Source: Blasia pusilla (lineage: Eukaryota; Marchantiophyta; Marchantiopsida; Blasiales). Taken from it: DNA of 64,000 nucleotides. The notes under the pieces were generated by a model. The model saw nothing but the letters and a program-made list of their open reading frames with translations. It ran no database searches and was not told where the DNA came from. The stretch lies in the NCBI GenBank assembly GCA_050084515.1, contig CM114271.1, forward strand, positions 248,001 through 312,000. Direction: 5' to 3'. Below are positions 12,107-23,897 of this stretch, one piece after another (the stretch's first letter is position 1; every line of letters starts with the position of its first letter). The position numbers and the translations under genes were made by a program.

Positions 12107-12858
12107 AAAACTGGGCACTAAAGTGAGGACAAAATTCCAAGCATAGGGATCGACTAACCAAGCGGTATAAAACCTCTCCAATAGCCAAAGGGCGGACACC
12201 TGAAGGAGGCTTATCCATACCCAACAAACGACAAGCCCCTAAGACCCTAGAGAAAGAGAATGGGAGAGGACCTGCCGCAATATGTGCACACACCTTATAG
12301 AGAGAGACAAAGCCACTTGCTGAATCTGCCGGGATAAAGCAATCGCGGAGATGCTCAAAAACCATCCTTGATAGCCCGCTTGCTGATAAGCGAGGAGTAT
12401 GAAGAAAAGCCCTTGTGAAAACCTCCAAGTCAAACTCCAAGTCAAGGTCCGTTGTATAGTCTTCCACAAAAGGTGGAGCATTGCCACTTGAAGGAGGATG
12501 AAGAGCTTCTTAGAGAGCCATTGTTTCCGCACTTGGAACCGTTGGAGAGAGAGGACCTTATTCTCGAGCTGCACGTGAAAACTCACCAACTTGCCCCAAG
12601 AGTGGACTTCATCGAAGGTGTTTTTTTTATTGAAGGCCTTCCATGATTGGCATGTTGAGTGGGATGAGCCGCAGCTAAGGCCTTGCTCCCAATCCCAATC
12701 CCCAGACATAAACCGTCGAATACGTGTGGAGGTTTCATGATGACCGTCCCTCCACCCTTTGGAGGGAGGACTAAAACCCATTGTGGGAAGAATAATAGGA
12801 GATACCAAGCATTAATATCTGTGGGATCATGCGCTAACCCTTCTAATAGGAAAAGCAA
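12107..12858 (-). pseudogene. Reverse-transcriptase fragment of non-LTR type
   Basis: Three overlapping minus-strand frames (12583-12858, 12239-12808, 12096-12467) together resemble the N-terminal part of a reverse transcriptase. They contain DPTDINAWYLLLFFPQWVL, then a proline- and glycine-rich link, then PLPFSFSRVLGACRLLGMDK and SGVRPLAIGEVLYRLVSRSL. The last motif is the finger/palm entry block of a class of non-LTR reverse transcriptases seen in algae, plants and invertebrates. That family assignment is from memory of the motif. At least two frameshifts separate the pieces. The palm catalytic box, thumb and any endonuclease are missing, because the sequence jumps into gypsy integrase at about 12106. 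Confidence 0.6.
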
Positions 12859-12960
12859 AGCTTGTTGGATGTTGGGGCAAAGAGCAATATGAATGCGAGT
12901 GTAGTTTCTAGGACGATGAAGACCTGGATGGAAAAAGCGAAGGAAATCAATTTGGCTTAA

Positions 12961-13341
12961 TCACGTCCAAACACTTATTGTGGGGAGTGTAGTAGCAGGT
13001 GGTATTGTGTTAGGGATTGATGACCCATGCATGGATCGATAGTATCGGTGATGTCTTTTGTTCCCATTAGGAGCAAACTCCTTACCACAAGGTATGCAAC
13101 AAACCTTTGGTACAAATGAAGAAGTAGAAGGGTTATATGGAGAGGAGGTGGGGGGTGCAAGAGTTGGTAATGGACGACGATGAGGGGGTAAGTAGGTTGG
13201 GGAAGGAGGAGGAGGAAGAGGGGAGATAAGGGTAGAATAGATGGGAGTTGGAAGCAAGGGCACAGATGAGATATGTGGGGATGGCAAAGTAGTAAGATTC
13301 GATAATAATGGATCAAGGTTAGGCTCAATAGGACAAGACAA
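12961..13341 (-). pseudogene. Proline-rich ORF with a C2H2-like zinc finger
   Basis: The frame encodes a Pro/Ser/Thr-rich stretch of about 75 residues, then a finger-like motif (Cys-Ile-Pro-Cys, then Gly-Lys-Glu-Phe, ending in His-Arg-Tyr-Tyr-Arg-Ser-Met-His). N-terminal zinc fingers of this kind precede the reverse transcriptase in R2-like and related non-LTR elements. Its position about 100 bp upstream of the reverse-transcriptase fragment, on the same strand, fits one element. The start codon is unclear and the frame may be open only by chance at its 5' end. Confidence 0.5.
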
Positions 13342-13344
13342 AGA

Positions 13345-14340
13345 GGGGAGAAGTGGATAATCTTAAAGAAATGTAGCAAGTGTAATGGGTGTATTAGTAT
13401 CTGGAGGAAAATGGAAAGATCTACTATAAGGACGTGAACGAGGGGGAGATGTTACGGCTAAAGGAGGGCGTGTAAAACCAGAGAAGCGAGAAGATGGAGA
13501 ATCCAACTCCTTCTCTGATGCCATAGAACAAAGGTAGACAAGTCATCAAAGACAAGGAAAGACATATGAAACGTGGTTTGGAGAAATCATGAGGATAACC
13601 AGCAAAACAAATGTAGTGGAATCGGTCCAAATTTAGATGGAGAGAATAAAATTAGGCAATATCGAATTTATGATTGAAAATTACTATAAAAATATATAAA
13701 GCAATTGAAAAGGAAAAGTGATCTATATGGTATCGAAAGAGGTGGCTCAAGAATATGAATTACTAATGCCCTTAAGGAAATAGCAAAAGTATGTAGGGGC
13801 GAAACACTAAGGTAAAGAGTTGAAAGAGCAAGGAAGAGGTTCGGGAGGAAGTGACCTAAAACAAACCTGTACACAAAAATAGGCGCCTACTGAGAAGGAA
13901 GAAAAATAGAAAACCTTCTTAATATGAAAAGAACGAGCTGGTCGAGATGATCTAAACAAGACCAAACACATCCAAAACCGACACTCCATGAGAAAGCTAT
14001 GAAAGAAATTGGAAACACCAAAAAAGAGGATGTGAGGAGAAAGTGAGCCAGCCACGAATGACTGCTATGACGGAATGAGTGCGTAATGTTGGGCCCAGCC
14101 CGTATCAAAAGATCGAGAAAAGCAAGAGGAATCCCTTAAACCGATGGTAATCGGGTGTCGCTCTATAAGGAGAGCAATATGTGTGAAATTGCGATTCGGA
14201 ATCTATAAGCACATTAAGGAGAGAAGGAGATCCAAAGATCCCAAGAATTTTGGAAAACTCAATCTTAAGTGGAAAAAAGAAGACCCCAAAGTTCAAGCTT
14301 GAGAAGATGAACATGTTGGGTCATAGATAGTAGTGATCAC
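13345..14340. other. No gene recognised (possible 5' part of the non-LTR element)
   Basis: Minus-strand frames of 60-82 codons (13424-13630, 13668-13874, 13807-14055, 14105-14314) are rich in Phe, Leu and Ser and carry no known motif. The stretch may be leader sequence of the adjacent zinc-finger and reverse-transcriptase element, but this is only positional. Confidence 0.4.
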
Positions 14341-14347
14341 TCTCTAA

Positions 14348-14620
14348 AACGGGCACACGTAATTAAGTTTATCATGGGGGAAGTTGGATTAGAAAGGGAC
14401 TCGTCTAGGCTATACATAAGACATGTTCAAATAAAAATTATTTCAAATAAAAACTTAATTAACGGGCACACGTAATTAAGTTTATCATGGGGGAAGTTGG
14501 ATTACCATAACTTAATTGTGACATGAAGGACATATATAGGGGAGAAATTAAAGGAGTAGAAGCAAGTAAACAATTTTTATTTGAACATGTCTTATGTATA
14601 GCCTAGACGAGTCCCTTTCT
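14348..14620. repeat. 44-bp direct duplication flanking an inverted copy of a nearby 49-bp segment
   Basis: The segment 14348-14391 is repeated exactly at 14461-14504. Between the two copies, 14391-14439 is the perfect reverse complement of 14572-14620, which lies 68 bp beyond the second copy. The arrangement is duplicate - inverted copy - duplicate - source. This is the pattern expected from break repair that copied filler DNA from a nearby template in inverse orientation. The arms could also fold as a 49-bp foldback with a 132-nt loop. Confidence 0.9.
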
Positions 14621-14624
14621 ACAT

Positions 14625-17015
14625 TAAAACCTTTACTGTTCTCTGCCTAGAAAAATGTGATGCGATTTCTCAATTCCTCCATGTTGAAAAGATTCTGTCC
14701 AATTTTACCAGCCTTATCTAGTTCCAGGATTGAAATGTGATCATACGACTAAACATACGGGTATATGTAATTTTTGTATTGAGCTGATGTGTGGATTGAA
14801 TGCATGTCAGGAAATTTTGTTTTAGAAGTTAGGAAATGCTTGACCACACAGAAAGAGGATGGAAATGTATTTGGTCTCATCTAATCCCAAGTAGGTATGT
14901 AGTGGATCTGCACAAAAATTTTCATGTGAAGAGTAGTAGATATGACTTATAGTTACGTAGTTTGTAATGAACACTTGCGGAAGAAGGCAGGTAGGTTATG
15001 CCCACCAAAGATCATGTGTTCATATTTGAAATAAGATGAGGAAATCAGAGCAGATGTGGCAATAAAAGGACCTCTATCCTCGAAACTTTGAAAGTAGACC
15101 AATGATGGCCCTACAATGTGGCAATCAATGATCGGCCTAGCTTAGCCATTATCGATATTTGTTTACATACAATCACTGAAGTTGGAGCACAAGGCGGAAA
15201 AATCAATGTGCCTAGATGCCTAATTCTATATAAAAGCAATGTTGTGACTGTAGAGCAGTAATGTTATAGCCAATGCCAAGCAATAAGAGAAAGAAGATCA
15301 GAGAGAACGGTAAACAGAGGAGGTGAGTGTCCTCAAAATTTAGATGATGTAATAAGAGTTTTTTAGTAAATATCAAATATATGACAGTGACACAACGAAG
15401 TGTTTAGTCAATAGAGATATAAGATAACACTCAAGATTGTCGGCGTAATCATAGTGAAATATGTTCATACAAAATAGTAATAAGCAGAAAATAAACAACC
15501 GATGCTTACTGCAAGGATGCCGGTAGTGGTGCTCTCCGAACCGTATGAGCACGTCACCGTACGTGCAAACAAACATATTAAGCAAACAGAGTTGGGTTTT
15601 AAGCAACAGGAACAAGAAGAACACAAATCATGTAGTAGGGGGAAAACTACTTAGGAGATGTGAGATTGACTATTAGCATTTCAATTTCTTAGTAGACAAT
15701 AGGGACTCCAGAGTGAGGATAAAGGCAGTGAGTCTGCTGTCTGTGGGGTACATCTCATGGCAATAATTGCACATAAGATGGCCCTCATGGCTGATCTCAT
15801 TGATCCTATCTTGTAAAATGAGAATGGTGTCGACATTTGGACCCTGATCTTCGTTGATATATTGTAGCACTAGATGTAGTGACTTCTTTCTCGTCTCACT
15901 CTTTGAAATTCTCTACTCCATCATCTCCATGTTCTTGATAGTTGCAATAAATAATGAGAGTGGAAAAGTAGATGAGCAGGCCTCATTCCTCGGGGGAGGT
16001 GAGACTTCAGCATGAGTTACATAAAACAACTTCTTTGGTTGGGAGACACAAGTCCCAAGAAGGCCCTTGGTCAGTGAGCGGTAGTCACTTGTAGTTGAGC
16101 ACAACTGCTTACCTTCTTGCAAAATAGAGACGACAATGCATTATGGCAACAAATAACACATATCAGCTAAGAAAACATGTAAGGAATATATGATATCATA
16201 GAGCTTTAGTAAATATTATATAGTAGTAATGGATGAAAAAATTACATAGTATGACATGATGTGAAAGGAAGTGGAAGACAAGAATACTATAACAGACTTT
16301 AAATATACTCAGACAAAAGTGATAAATGCAAAGTTAGTGTAGAAAATCACTCATGAGAAGCTGTTGGCTAGCAATAACACCAAAATATGAAGGCAAGTAT
16401 AGGGAGATGGAGCCCAAGAAGGTGTACGCCATGCCTCAAAGATATTATTATATGAGTTGAAGTAGTGTTTTATGGCCTACCATAGAGTGTGGTAAGCAGC
16501 CCTAATAGAGAACATAAAGATAAAATTGTAGGCCTAGGTAAAATCGATGTTCCTGCCCACAAACAAGCTGGATGTACTCCATTATGAAAATTTATTATCA
16601 AATGATGGATAAGTTAACATATATTGGCCGCTAAGAGTATGTAGTTTAGGCTTGGCCGCCATGGTCAGATCCTACAAACACATTAGGCAAGAATGAGATA
16701 GTTAAAAAATGAATCGACAAGATTAAACAGAGATAAGTGAAAATGTCCAAAAATGTAGTCGCATACCTGATCTACAACATTAGGCACATTTCCTCTTGTT
16801 AGGTGACTCTGGCAGCAATGGTCATTCATATGAACCGCTGATGTTGTGTAAGTTCACTGAAGAGGTTCAACTTGTTGTGATCCCAAATTAATCAATTACT
16901 CTCATTTCTAACTAACCTATATTCTCCTACAACCACCCTATTCCAACCTCTCAAACCGTCAATCACCCAAACCATAAAAAGTTTTATTTAATACCTCACT
17001 AAAATCACAACGCTC
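14625..17015. other. AT-rich DNA, no gene recognised
   Basis: Short minus-strand frames (15373-15624, 15673-15870, 15913-16122) have no recognisable domain and no supporting splice chain. The composition and lack of long frames suggest intergenic or decayed repeat DNA. Confidence 0.45.
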
Positions 17016-17029
17016 GCCCACAATCCCTA

Positions 17030-17870
17030 GCCCGTATGGCCCGCAAGGAGCCGGTGCGCGGCCTTGCACCCTAGCTTGCATGTAGGTTCCAAGGCCCGCA
17101 AGCAGCCTGTACTGTAGGCCATCCATAGGCTCCCAAGCCTGCGAGCAGGCTTAGCGGCCCGCATGCGAGCCCGTGCCCTAGCTTGCACTACGGGCCTTGG
17201 AGTCCACGCCCAAGATTGGCGCGCGCTCCAGCGCTAGCAACTAGCCCGTGCTTGCGGGCTCGACGGCCCGCATACGAGTTTGGGCCGTAGCCCGCATGCA
17301 AGCTCCCATGCCTGCAAGCAAGCCATACCCTACCCCGCAACAAGCTCGCGCGAGGGCTCGGCGGCCCGCGACATAGCCTGCAAGCGGGCTCCAGGGCCCG
17401 TGCGTGGGCTCGGCGGCCCATGACCTAGCCTGCAACCGAGCTCCAAGGCCCGCAACGAGCCGTGCGCGGCCTCGGAGGACCGCATGCAAGCCCGTGCCCT
17501 AGCTCGTATGCGGGCTCCCAGGTCTGCATGCAGGCCGGGCTTCAAGGCCTGCACCCTAGCCCATATGTGGGCTGCTTGGTTCGCAAGAAACCTGTGTCTG
17601 TAGCCCGTAGGTGGGCTCCAAGGCCCGTAACCACCCTGCAAATTAGCCCGCGCACAGGCTCGGCAGCCCGCAAGCAGCCCGGACGAGGGCTTGAGGGCTC
17701 GCACCCTAGCCCGCACGTCGCATTCATTTGCAGCCCGTATCGCGACTTAGGCCCGCACTCTGGCCCGCACCCTTCATCGGAGCTCGCATCGGTGGCCCGC
17801 AAGTGGAGCCCGCACGGTCGATCTCGGCGCCACAAAAACCCGAGCTCGCGCCCGGTGTTCCATGTCTGGA
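17030..17870. repeat. GC-rich degenerate repeat island
   Basis: About 840 bp of GC-rich DNA sits inside AT-rich surroundings. It is built from variants of GCCCGCA, GCGGGCTC and AAGGCCCGCA words recurring every 15-30 bp, such as AGCCTGCAAGCGGGCTC. Because the words are partly self-complementary, long open frames rich in Arg, Ala and Gly appear on both strands (for example 17188-17716 minus and 17462-17905 plus). I regard these as by-products of low complexity. It could be a decayed minisatellite or a CpG-rich repeat fragment. Confidence 0.75.
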
Positions 17871-17874
17871 CATG

Positions 17875-18783
17875 TCCGTTTCCTTGCAACCTTCGTAGTT
17901 CATGATTGCCTCCGATTAATTTCACTCACTCTTTCTTATTTCTCACCTCTCATCATAATGGGACCAGTGGGTTTCCTCTCATATCCACACGTGTAATCCT
18001 TTCCTTCAACGTGTTGGCTTCTGTCACTTGTGATATCTATGTCCAACCATACTTTCCAAAATCCCATGTATCTAATAAAAGACTCCATATAGCCATTTCT
18101 TATCTAAGTCCTACTTGCCATATGTGGCTCCAAGTCTGCTTAGTCATTCTTAGTAACCTTGCTTTCTTTCATTCTTAGATCCTCACTATTTCTTCACCTC
18201 TATGTTTATCCTCGACTTCCAAGTGCAAGTGCATCATTAGTATCCATTCCTTGCAACATTCTGATTTACGAAAAACCTTTTAGGAAGCACTATCAGCAAA
18301 CCACCTCTCATGTCTCTGAGCTCCTTAATCTCCTAGATTGTCATGGCCGGTTGTTGAATTCTGAAGTCTTAGTAATGAGGATGGGAGCCTTGCATCAAGA
18401 GCCCTAAATCTTTCCATCTATGGAGAAGAGTGATCCTAATCCCCTTGTCTGATCCATAAATCTCGCTTACACATCTAGATTAGTAAAAACTTTGAGACCC
18501 TTTACTCCCTGATCTTGCTTACACATTGAGTGCTTCTAGCATGTCTGAAACAAGCTTCACATCTGCAACTTTGTATCTTGGTCTAAAAAAATGAGGTTGG
18601 TTTTTGACCTAATGTAGTCCAACCAAATCTCTCTTCTAAAAATTTCTCGCGTTTGAAGTAGAAGAGAAAAGTCTTGAAGAGAGGTTAAGGATTTGGTCTT
18701 TTCTTTTGAAGAGAGACTCTACACTCTTCCTCTCCTCTCTTACTCTCTCATGCCAAAAGACCAACCCCCGAAATCTAACAGAT
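17875..18783. other. No gene recognised
   Basis: Plus-strand frames at 17906-18178 and 18159-18407 show no domain. The region ends at the left terminus of gypsy element 1; the last bases AGAT (18780-18783) may be its target-site duplication. Confidence 0.45.
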
Positions 18784-19539
18784 TGTCATGCGCATACACA
18801 TTGTTACACAACATACATCGTTGTCGCCAAACATACACACAAACACGCACGATCCCATGCTAACTCATGGTATCCAAACAATGAGACAAGAAGTACCAAA
18901 ATATCTCCAATAAATGAAGTAGATCCAATCTCTCTCAACCATAGCTCTCAAATAAGTGCACTCTCACACATCTCTCTCAACGTCAAACCAAACCCACTCT
19001 CCTAATGAGAGGCTTGGGTAACACTCACAAGACAAGTAAGACCATAGCTCCGCCACCTCATACCAAGAGGTTCAACAAAGAGAGAATGAGCTCTCAAGCT
19101 CTCCCTCTTTGAGGTATACCCCCTTCCCTCTCCCAAGCTCTCTCCTCAGTAACCTATGCTCGTAGGTCACCTCCTTGGCTCTTGACCTACTATAGCGGGT
19201 CAAGAGCCACTTTCCAAAGTGGAAAGTCAACTCTACCAACCATGGAAACTTACCCAAAATATGGCTCCAAATGAGTCGAAACGAAGGGGAAACTTGCTCT
19301 CTCAGGTTTCTCAGTGACCTCAGCAGGTTATTTCAACCTCTAGAGCATGTCCTCCTCTACTCGCGAAGGCGCTCTACCAGATCTCTTTGATCTATCCTAA
19401 AAAGTCTGACAACTGTCGTACGCATACACATCGCTATACAACATACATTGTTGTCGCAAACATACACACAAACACGCATATCCCATGCTAACTTATGGTA
19501 TCCAAACAACGAGACAAGAAGTACCAAAATATCTCCAAT
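18784..19539 (-). repeat. Element 1 split terminal repeats A-B-A'
   Basis: A spans 18784-18911, B 18912-19411 and the second A copy 19414-19539, followed at once by GCCCCCCTAG (polypurine tract on the coding strand). The order matches elements 0 and 2. The sequence differs from element 2 at many positions, consistent with greater age. Confidence 0.85.
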
Positions 19540-19739
19540 GCCCCCCTAGCTGGTGGTTAGGTCCCTCTAACTCCACATAGCCATCTTTTCCTACCTACCA
19601 TGACATAGATCTCTCGGACGCTAAGAGCAAAAAGGTTGGGTGCACATGTAGCCCCATCGTTAGTTGCCTTCTTGTCATCCATGTCATAGACACAAGTCAG
19701 AATCTAGAACAATCTACTCTATGAACATCTCGGATACAT

Positions 19740-20980
19740 CCATCATCCTTGAGGAATCTTAGTGAGAGATGGTGTCAACCATGCCATATGCCATACTCTC
19801 AAACACCCATCACAGACTAGCATAGTGGCTTCACCATGGGCGCAACCACACAACATACATTGCAAGCCTGCAAGAACTACTGCTAAGCTCGGATATTATA
19901 CTATCAATATTAGGAAGGTGATATGGCGCACAGTTATGCCCATGGTCCTTCCAAACCATACCATCGCCTCCCTCCTATAAGAGAACACCAAATGGCAAAC
20001 TCTCACGCACTCTCAAGATGGTGCGTCTTGAAGTCATATCCAACGTTGTGGATGCCGTTTGCTACAAGTAGACATAGTCTCTCTGATAAAACCTTCAAAT
20101 AGTAGGTCGATAACGACCTCCTCAAAAGTCGCATACCTCAATGTATCCCGATGATACGCAATTGCCAAGTTCTCAAACGTCATGGGCATCACTCTTTGAA
20201 ATAACTCAGCCCTCTGAGAACATGCTCACATCCATACATCAGGGTCATCAAGGTTCAACACCTCACCAATATCTCGACAAATAGCCAGAGGTAAATCAGG
20301 CTCTCAACCATAAAGTAGCAAGTACTGTGCAAAAAACGCGAAGGATGCCTACCTGCTGAATCTGAATCCTATCGCCGACCACAAAAACTGAAGGTCCCAA
20401 TCTTTTCTCCTAAACCCTCTCAACAAGCCATACTTGCGTAATCCTCTCTTCACCGTTTGCACAACCCTCTTTGCTAGTCCATCCGCCTCACGATGATCTC
20501 TCGAAGTGGTTCGGTGGTCGATCAACGCGTGATCACACAGGGCCAGAAACTCTCACGAAACTCTGTACCCTGGTTTGTCAACACCTCACTTTGTGCACTG
20601 TTATCACTTAACACTTGATCTAGGAAGGCATACGCTACTCCCTCACTCCCTTTGTCAAGAAATACAACCAACTCTATCCACTTCGAGAATTTCTCGACCA
20701 TCACCAACACATGACGACTATCACGCTCCATCAAAGGCAAAGATCGTGAAAAATCCAAACTCCATCTATAACCTAAACGCATGATCGGAAGTGGATGCAA
20801 CTATGGAGTCAGAACATTGAACGATGCTTGGACTCGATCACACACCATGCAAATGGCAACAAACTATTGAACATCAGTCTGCATGCCTCACCACCAGTAT
20901 TGTATCTGGAGCAAGTTGTACGTCTGCTTCACTCCAAAATGACCCAACTCCTCATGGGCATGACGCACCAAACGTGCTCT
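19740..20980 (-). pseudogene. Element 1 integrase C-terminal part with decayed PHD finger
   Basis: The minus strand carries the integrase core (frame 20522-20800: MRLGYRWSLDF, then VLVMVEKFSKWIEL, then LTNQGTEF), the linker, and a PHD finger near 19.75-19.87 kb. In that finger Cys-Met-Leu-Cys and the Met-Leu-Val-Cys-Asp-Gly-Cys block are readable, but the Cys after His-Met-Ala has become Trp. Many frameshifts occur between. The coding sequence stops at GTGCTCTCTGA (20984), where element 2 is inserted, and resumes at 31322. Confidence 0.85.
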
Positions 20981-20984
20981 CTGA
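20981..20984. other. Target-site duplication of element 2, left copy (CTGA)
   Basis: CTGA at 20981-20984 is repeated at 31318-31321. Joining the flanks gives GTGCTCTCTGAGAAAGATG, which aligns base for base with the homologous uninterrupted integrase site of element 2 near 23191. The empty site is therefore confirmed within the window. Confidence 0.9.
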
Positions 20985-21753
20985 TATCGTGCGCATACAC
21001 ATCACTACACAACATACATCGCTGTCACCGAACACACACACAAACACGCATGATCCCATGCTAACTCATGGCATCCAAACAACGAGACAAGAAGTACCAA
21101 AATATCTCCAATAAAGTAAGATCAATCTCTCTCTCCACCATCTCACAACATAGCTCTCAAAGGTGTGCACTCTCTCTCATGTCAAACCAAACCCACTCTC
21201 CTAATGAGAGGCTTGATAACACTCACAAAGCGAGGTACCATAGCTCCGCCGCCTCATGCCAAGAGGTTCAACAAAGAGAGAATGAGCTCTAAAGCTCTCT
21301 CTCCTTGAGATATATCCCTCCCCTCTCCCAAGCTCTCTCCATGGTAACCTATTCTCCCAAGTCACCTCCTTGGCTCTTGACCTGATGTAGGAGGTCAAGG
21401 GCCACTTACCAAAAATAGTAAGTCGATCATATACTCAAAATGGTACTTACCTAAAATAGTAAGTTCCTCAATATGGCTCCAAATGAGCCGAAACGAAGGG
21501 GAAACCTGCTATCTCAAGTTTCCAAGGGCCTCAGGAGGTCACCCTCGACCTACTGGGCGTGTCCTCCACTACTCATGAAGGCGCTCTATTAGATCTCACC
21601 GATCTATCCTAAAAGACGTGACAGTTGTCGTGCGCATACACATCGCTACACAACAAACATCGCTGTCACCGAACACACACACAAACACGCATGATCCCAT
21701 GCTAACTCATGGCATCCAAACAACGAGACAAGAAGTACCAAAATATCTCCAAT
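20985..21753 (-). repeat. Element 2 split terminal repeats A-B-A'
   Basis: A is 20985-21112 (128 bp), B is 21113-21623 (511 bp), a 2-bp spacer follows, and A' is 21626-21753 (128 bp). A and A' differ at only about three positions. B recurs alone at the other end of the element (30807-31317) without A on either side. The outermost A borders the target duplication; A' borders the polypurine tract. Confidence 0.9.
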
Positions 21754-21762
21754 CGCCCCCCT
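21754..21762 (-). other. Polypurine tract of element 2
   Basis: CGCCCCCCT on the plus strand is AGGGGGGCG on the coding strand. It immediately precedes segment A'. The same tract sits next to A' in element 1 (from 19540) and element 0 (from 10982). In LTR retrotransposons such a tract primes plus-strand DNA synthesis and marks the start of the 3' repeat. Confidence 0.8.
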
Positions 21763-21933
21763 AGCTGGTGGTTAGGTCCCTCTAACTCCAGATAGCCATC
21801 TATCCCTACCTACCATGACATACATCTCTCGGACGCTAAGAGCAAGAAGGCCGGGTGCTCATGTGGCCCCATCGTTAGTCGCCTCCTTGTCATCCATATC
21901 ACAGACACAAGTCGGAATGTAGAACTACCTTCT

Positions 21934-23897
21934 CTATGTACATCTTGGACACATCCATCGTCCCTGAGGAACCCTAGTGAGAGGTGGCGTCAAACATGCC
22001 ATATGCCATCCTCTCGAACACCCATCACAGACTAGCATCGTGGCCGCACCACGGGCAGATTCACACAACATACAACGCAAGCCTGCAGGAACTACTGCTA
22101 AGCTCGGATCTACTGTACCATCAATGTTAGGAAGGTGACATGGCGCACAATTACGCACATGGTCCTTCCATACCATACCATCGCGTCCTTCCAGCAAGAG
22201 AACACCCGATGGCAAAATGTCACGCACTCTCAGGATAGTGTGCCCTGTAGTCACATCCAACGTCGTCGGTGCCGTCTGCTGCAAGTAGACATAATCTCCC
22301 TGATGAAACCTCCGGATAGTTGGTGGATAACCACCACCCCGAATAGTCTCATACCTCAACGTATCCCGATCGTTGTGCAATCGCCAAGTTCTCGAACGCC
22401 ATGGGCATCACTCTCGAAATAACTCAGCCCTCACGAGAACATGCTCGCACCCATACATCCGGGTCATCAAGGTTCAAAGACCTCACCAAAGATCTCGACG
22501 AATGGCCGCAGGTAAATCGGCTCGCCATAAAGTAGCAAGTACGGTGAAAAAGACGCTAAGGATGCATGCCTGCTGAATCTGTATCCCATCGCCAACCATG
22601 GCAACTGGAGGTCCCAATCTCTTAGGTGACCTCTCTGCAAGCCATACTTTCGTAAACCCCTCTTCACCGTCTGCACAACTCTCTCCGCTAATCCATCCGC
22701 CTCAGGATGATCTCGCGAAGTCGTGTAGTGGTCGATCAGGGCCTGATCACACAAGGCCTGGAACTCACCGCGAAACTCAGTACCCTGGTCTGTCAACACC
22801 TCAGCTGGTGCGCCATAATGACTCAGCACTCTGTCAAGGAAGGCATAAGCTACTCCCTCACTCGCTTTGTCAGGCAATGCAACCAACTCGATCCACTTCG
22901 AGAAGTGCTCGACCATCACCAACACATAACGACTGTGACGCTCCGTCAAGGGAAAAGGTCCTGCAAAATCCAAACTCCATCTATACCCTAAGCCCATGAT
23001 GGGTAAGGGATGCAATTGTGGAGTCGGAGCATTGAACGATGCTCGGACCCGATCACACACCATGCACCTGGCAACAAATTGCTGAACGTCAGTCTGCATG
23101 CCTCGCCACCAATACTGAATCTGGAGCAAGCTATACGTCCGCTTCACCCCAAAGTGACCCAACTCCTCGTGGGCATGCTGCACTAGTCGTGCTCTCTGCG
23201 CAGGATGCGGCACTACGCGTACTCTGCCATCCTCCCAAACCCTCAAAACATGTGTCCCCTCCCAACGGAACCATCTGGCCTGCTGTAGGATCCGATCCCG
23301 CTCTCTAGCATCCATGGTGCTTGCAACGCTGCCAGTACGAAGGTACTCCAAGACTACTCCATCATCATGAATATCTCGGCCACTTGTCGTGTCCTCAATG
23401 GCCTCGGGATCCAAGGACTCTCCACTAGACCTCGCCATCGAAGTCTCCACACTCTGGCTCTCCATAGCCAACATGCCTAAATAGGCTGACGCGTGCCATC
23501 CTGGCACCGACTCCTCATCACTCTCTCCATGCCATCGAGCTCTAGTCGCATCTTGCTGACTCGGGCATGGGTTACGACTCAACCCATCTGCATCCTGGTT
23601 GAGCGTCCCAGGTCTATGTACCACCTGAAAATCATACTCCTGCAACAACAGAGCCCATCTCGCAAGCTTCCCTCTAAGCTTGTCGGACTCGATCAACCAC
23701 TTCAGTGGTTGATGATCAGTGATGATGGTAAAGGGGTTGCCGAATAAGTAACACCTGAAATCGCGCGACCACACACATGACCAAGCACTCACCCTCATAC
23801 GAGCTGAACTTTGCCTCTGCCACGTTGTTCGAGCGGCTAGCGTAAGCCACCACGAACTCTCTACCCTCATCATCATGCTGGGTGAGCACCGCTCCAA
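21934..23897 (-). pseudogene. Element 2 RNase H end, integrase and C-terminal PHD finger
   Basis: The frame 22467-23897 (476 codons) begins in the RNase H/connection region (TDHQPLKWL, then FQVVHRPGTLNQDADGLSR). It continues with the integrase zinc finger (HAHEELGHFG, then ARCMVCDRV) and the DDE core (WSLDFAGPF; VLTDQGTEF; HPEADGLAERVVQ). A frameshift near 22.5 kb moves the remainder into frame 21934-22380. This encodes the DYVYLQQTAP linker and a complete PHD finger: Cys-Met-Leu-Cys, Cys-Asp-Gly-Cys, Trp-His-Met-Ala-Cys and Trp-Met-Cys-Pro-Arg-Cys, ending at the stop. PHD fingers commonly read the histone H3 tail, so this one could direct integration to particular chromatin. That role is inferred. 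Confidence 0.88.

Noticed and set aside
17188-17925. Overlapping open frames of 77-147 codons on both strands
   Set aside because: They arise from GC-rich self-complementary repeat words; there is no domain, no splice support and low complexity.
20985-21112. Outer A segment as an independent solo insertion next to element 2
   Set aside because: The CTGA target duplication lies outside A, and the same A-B-A' order is present in elements 0 and 1, so A belongs to the element.
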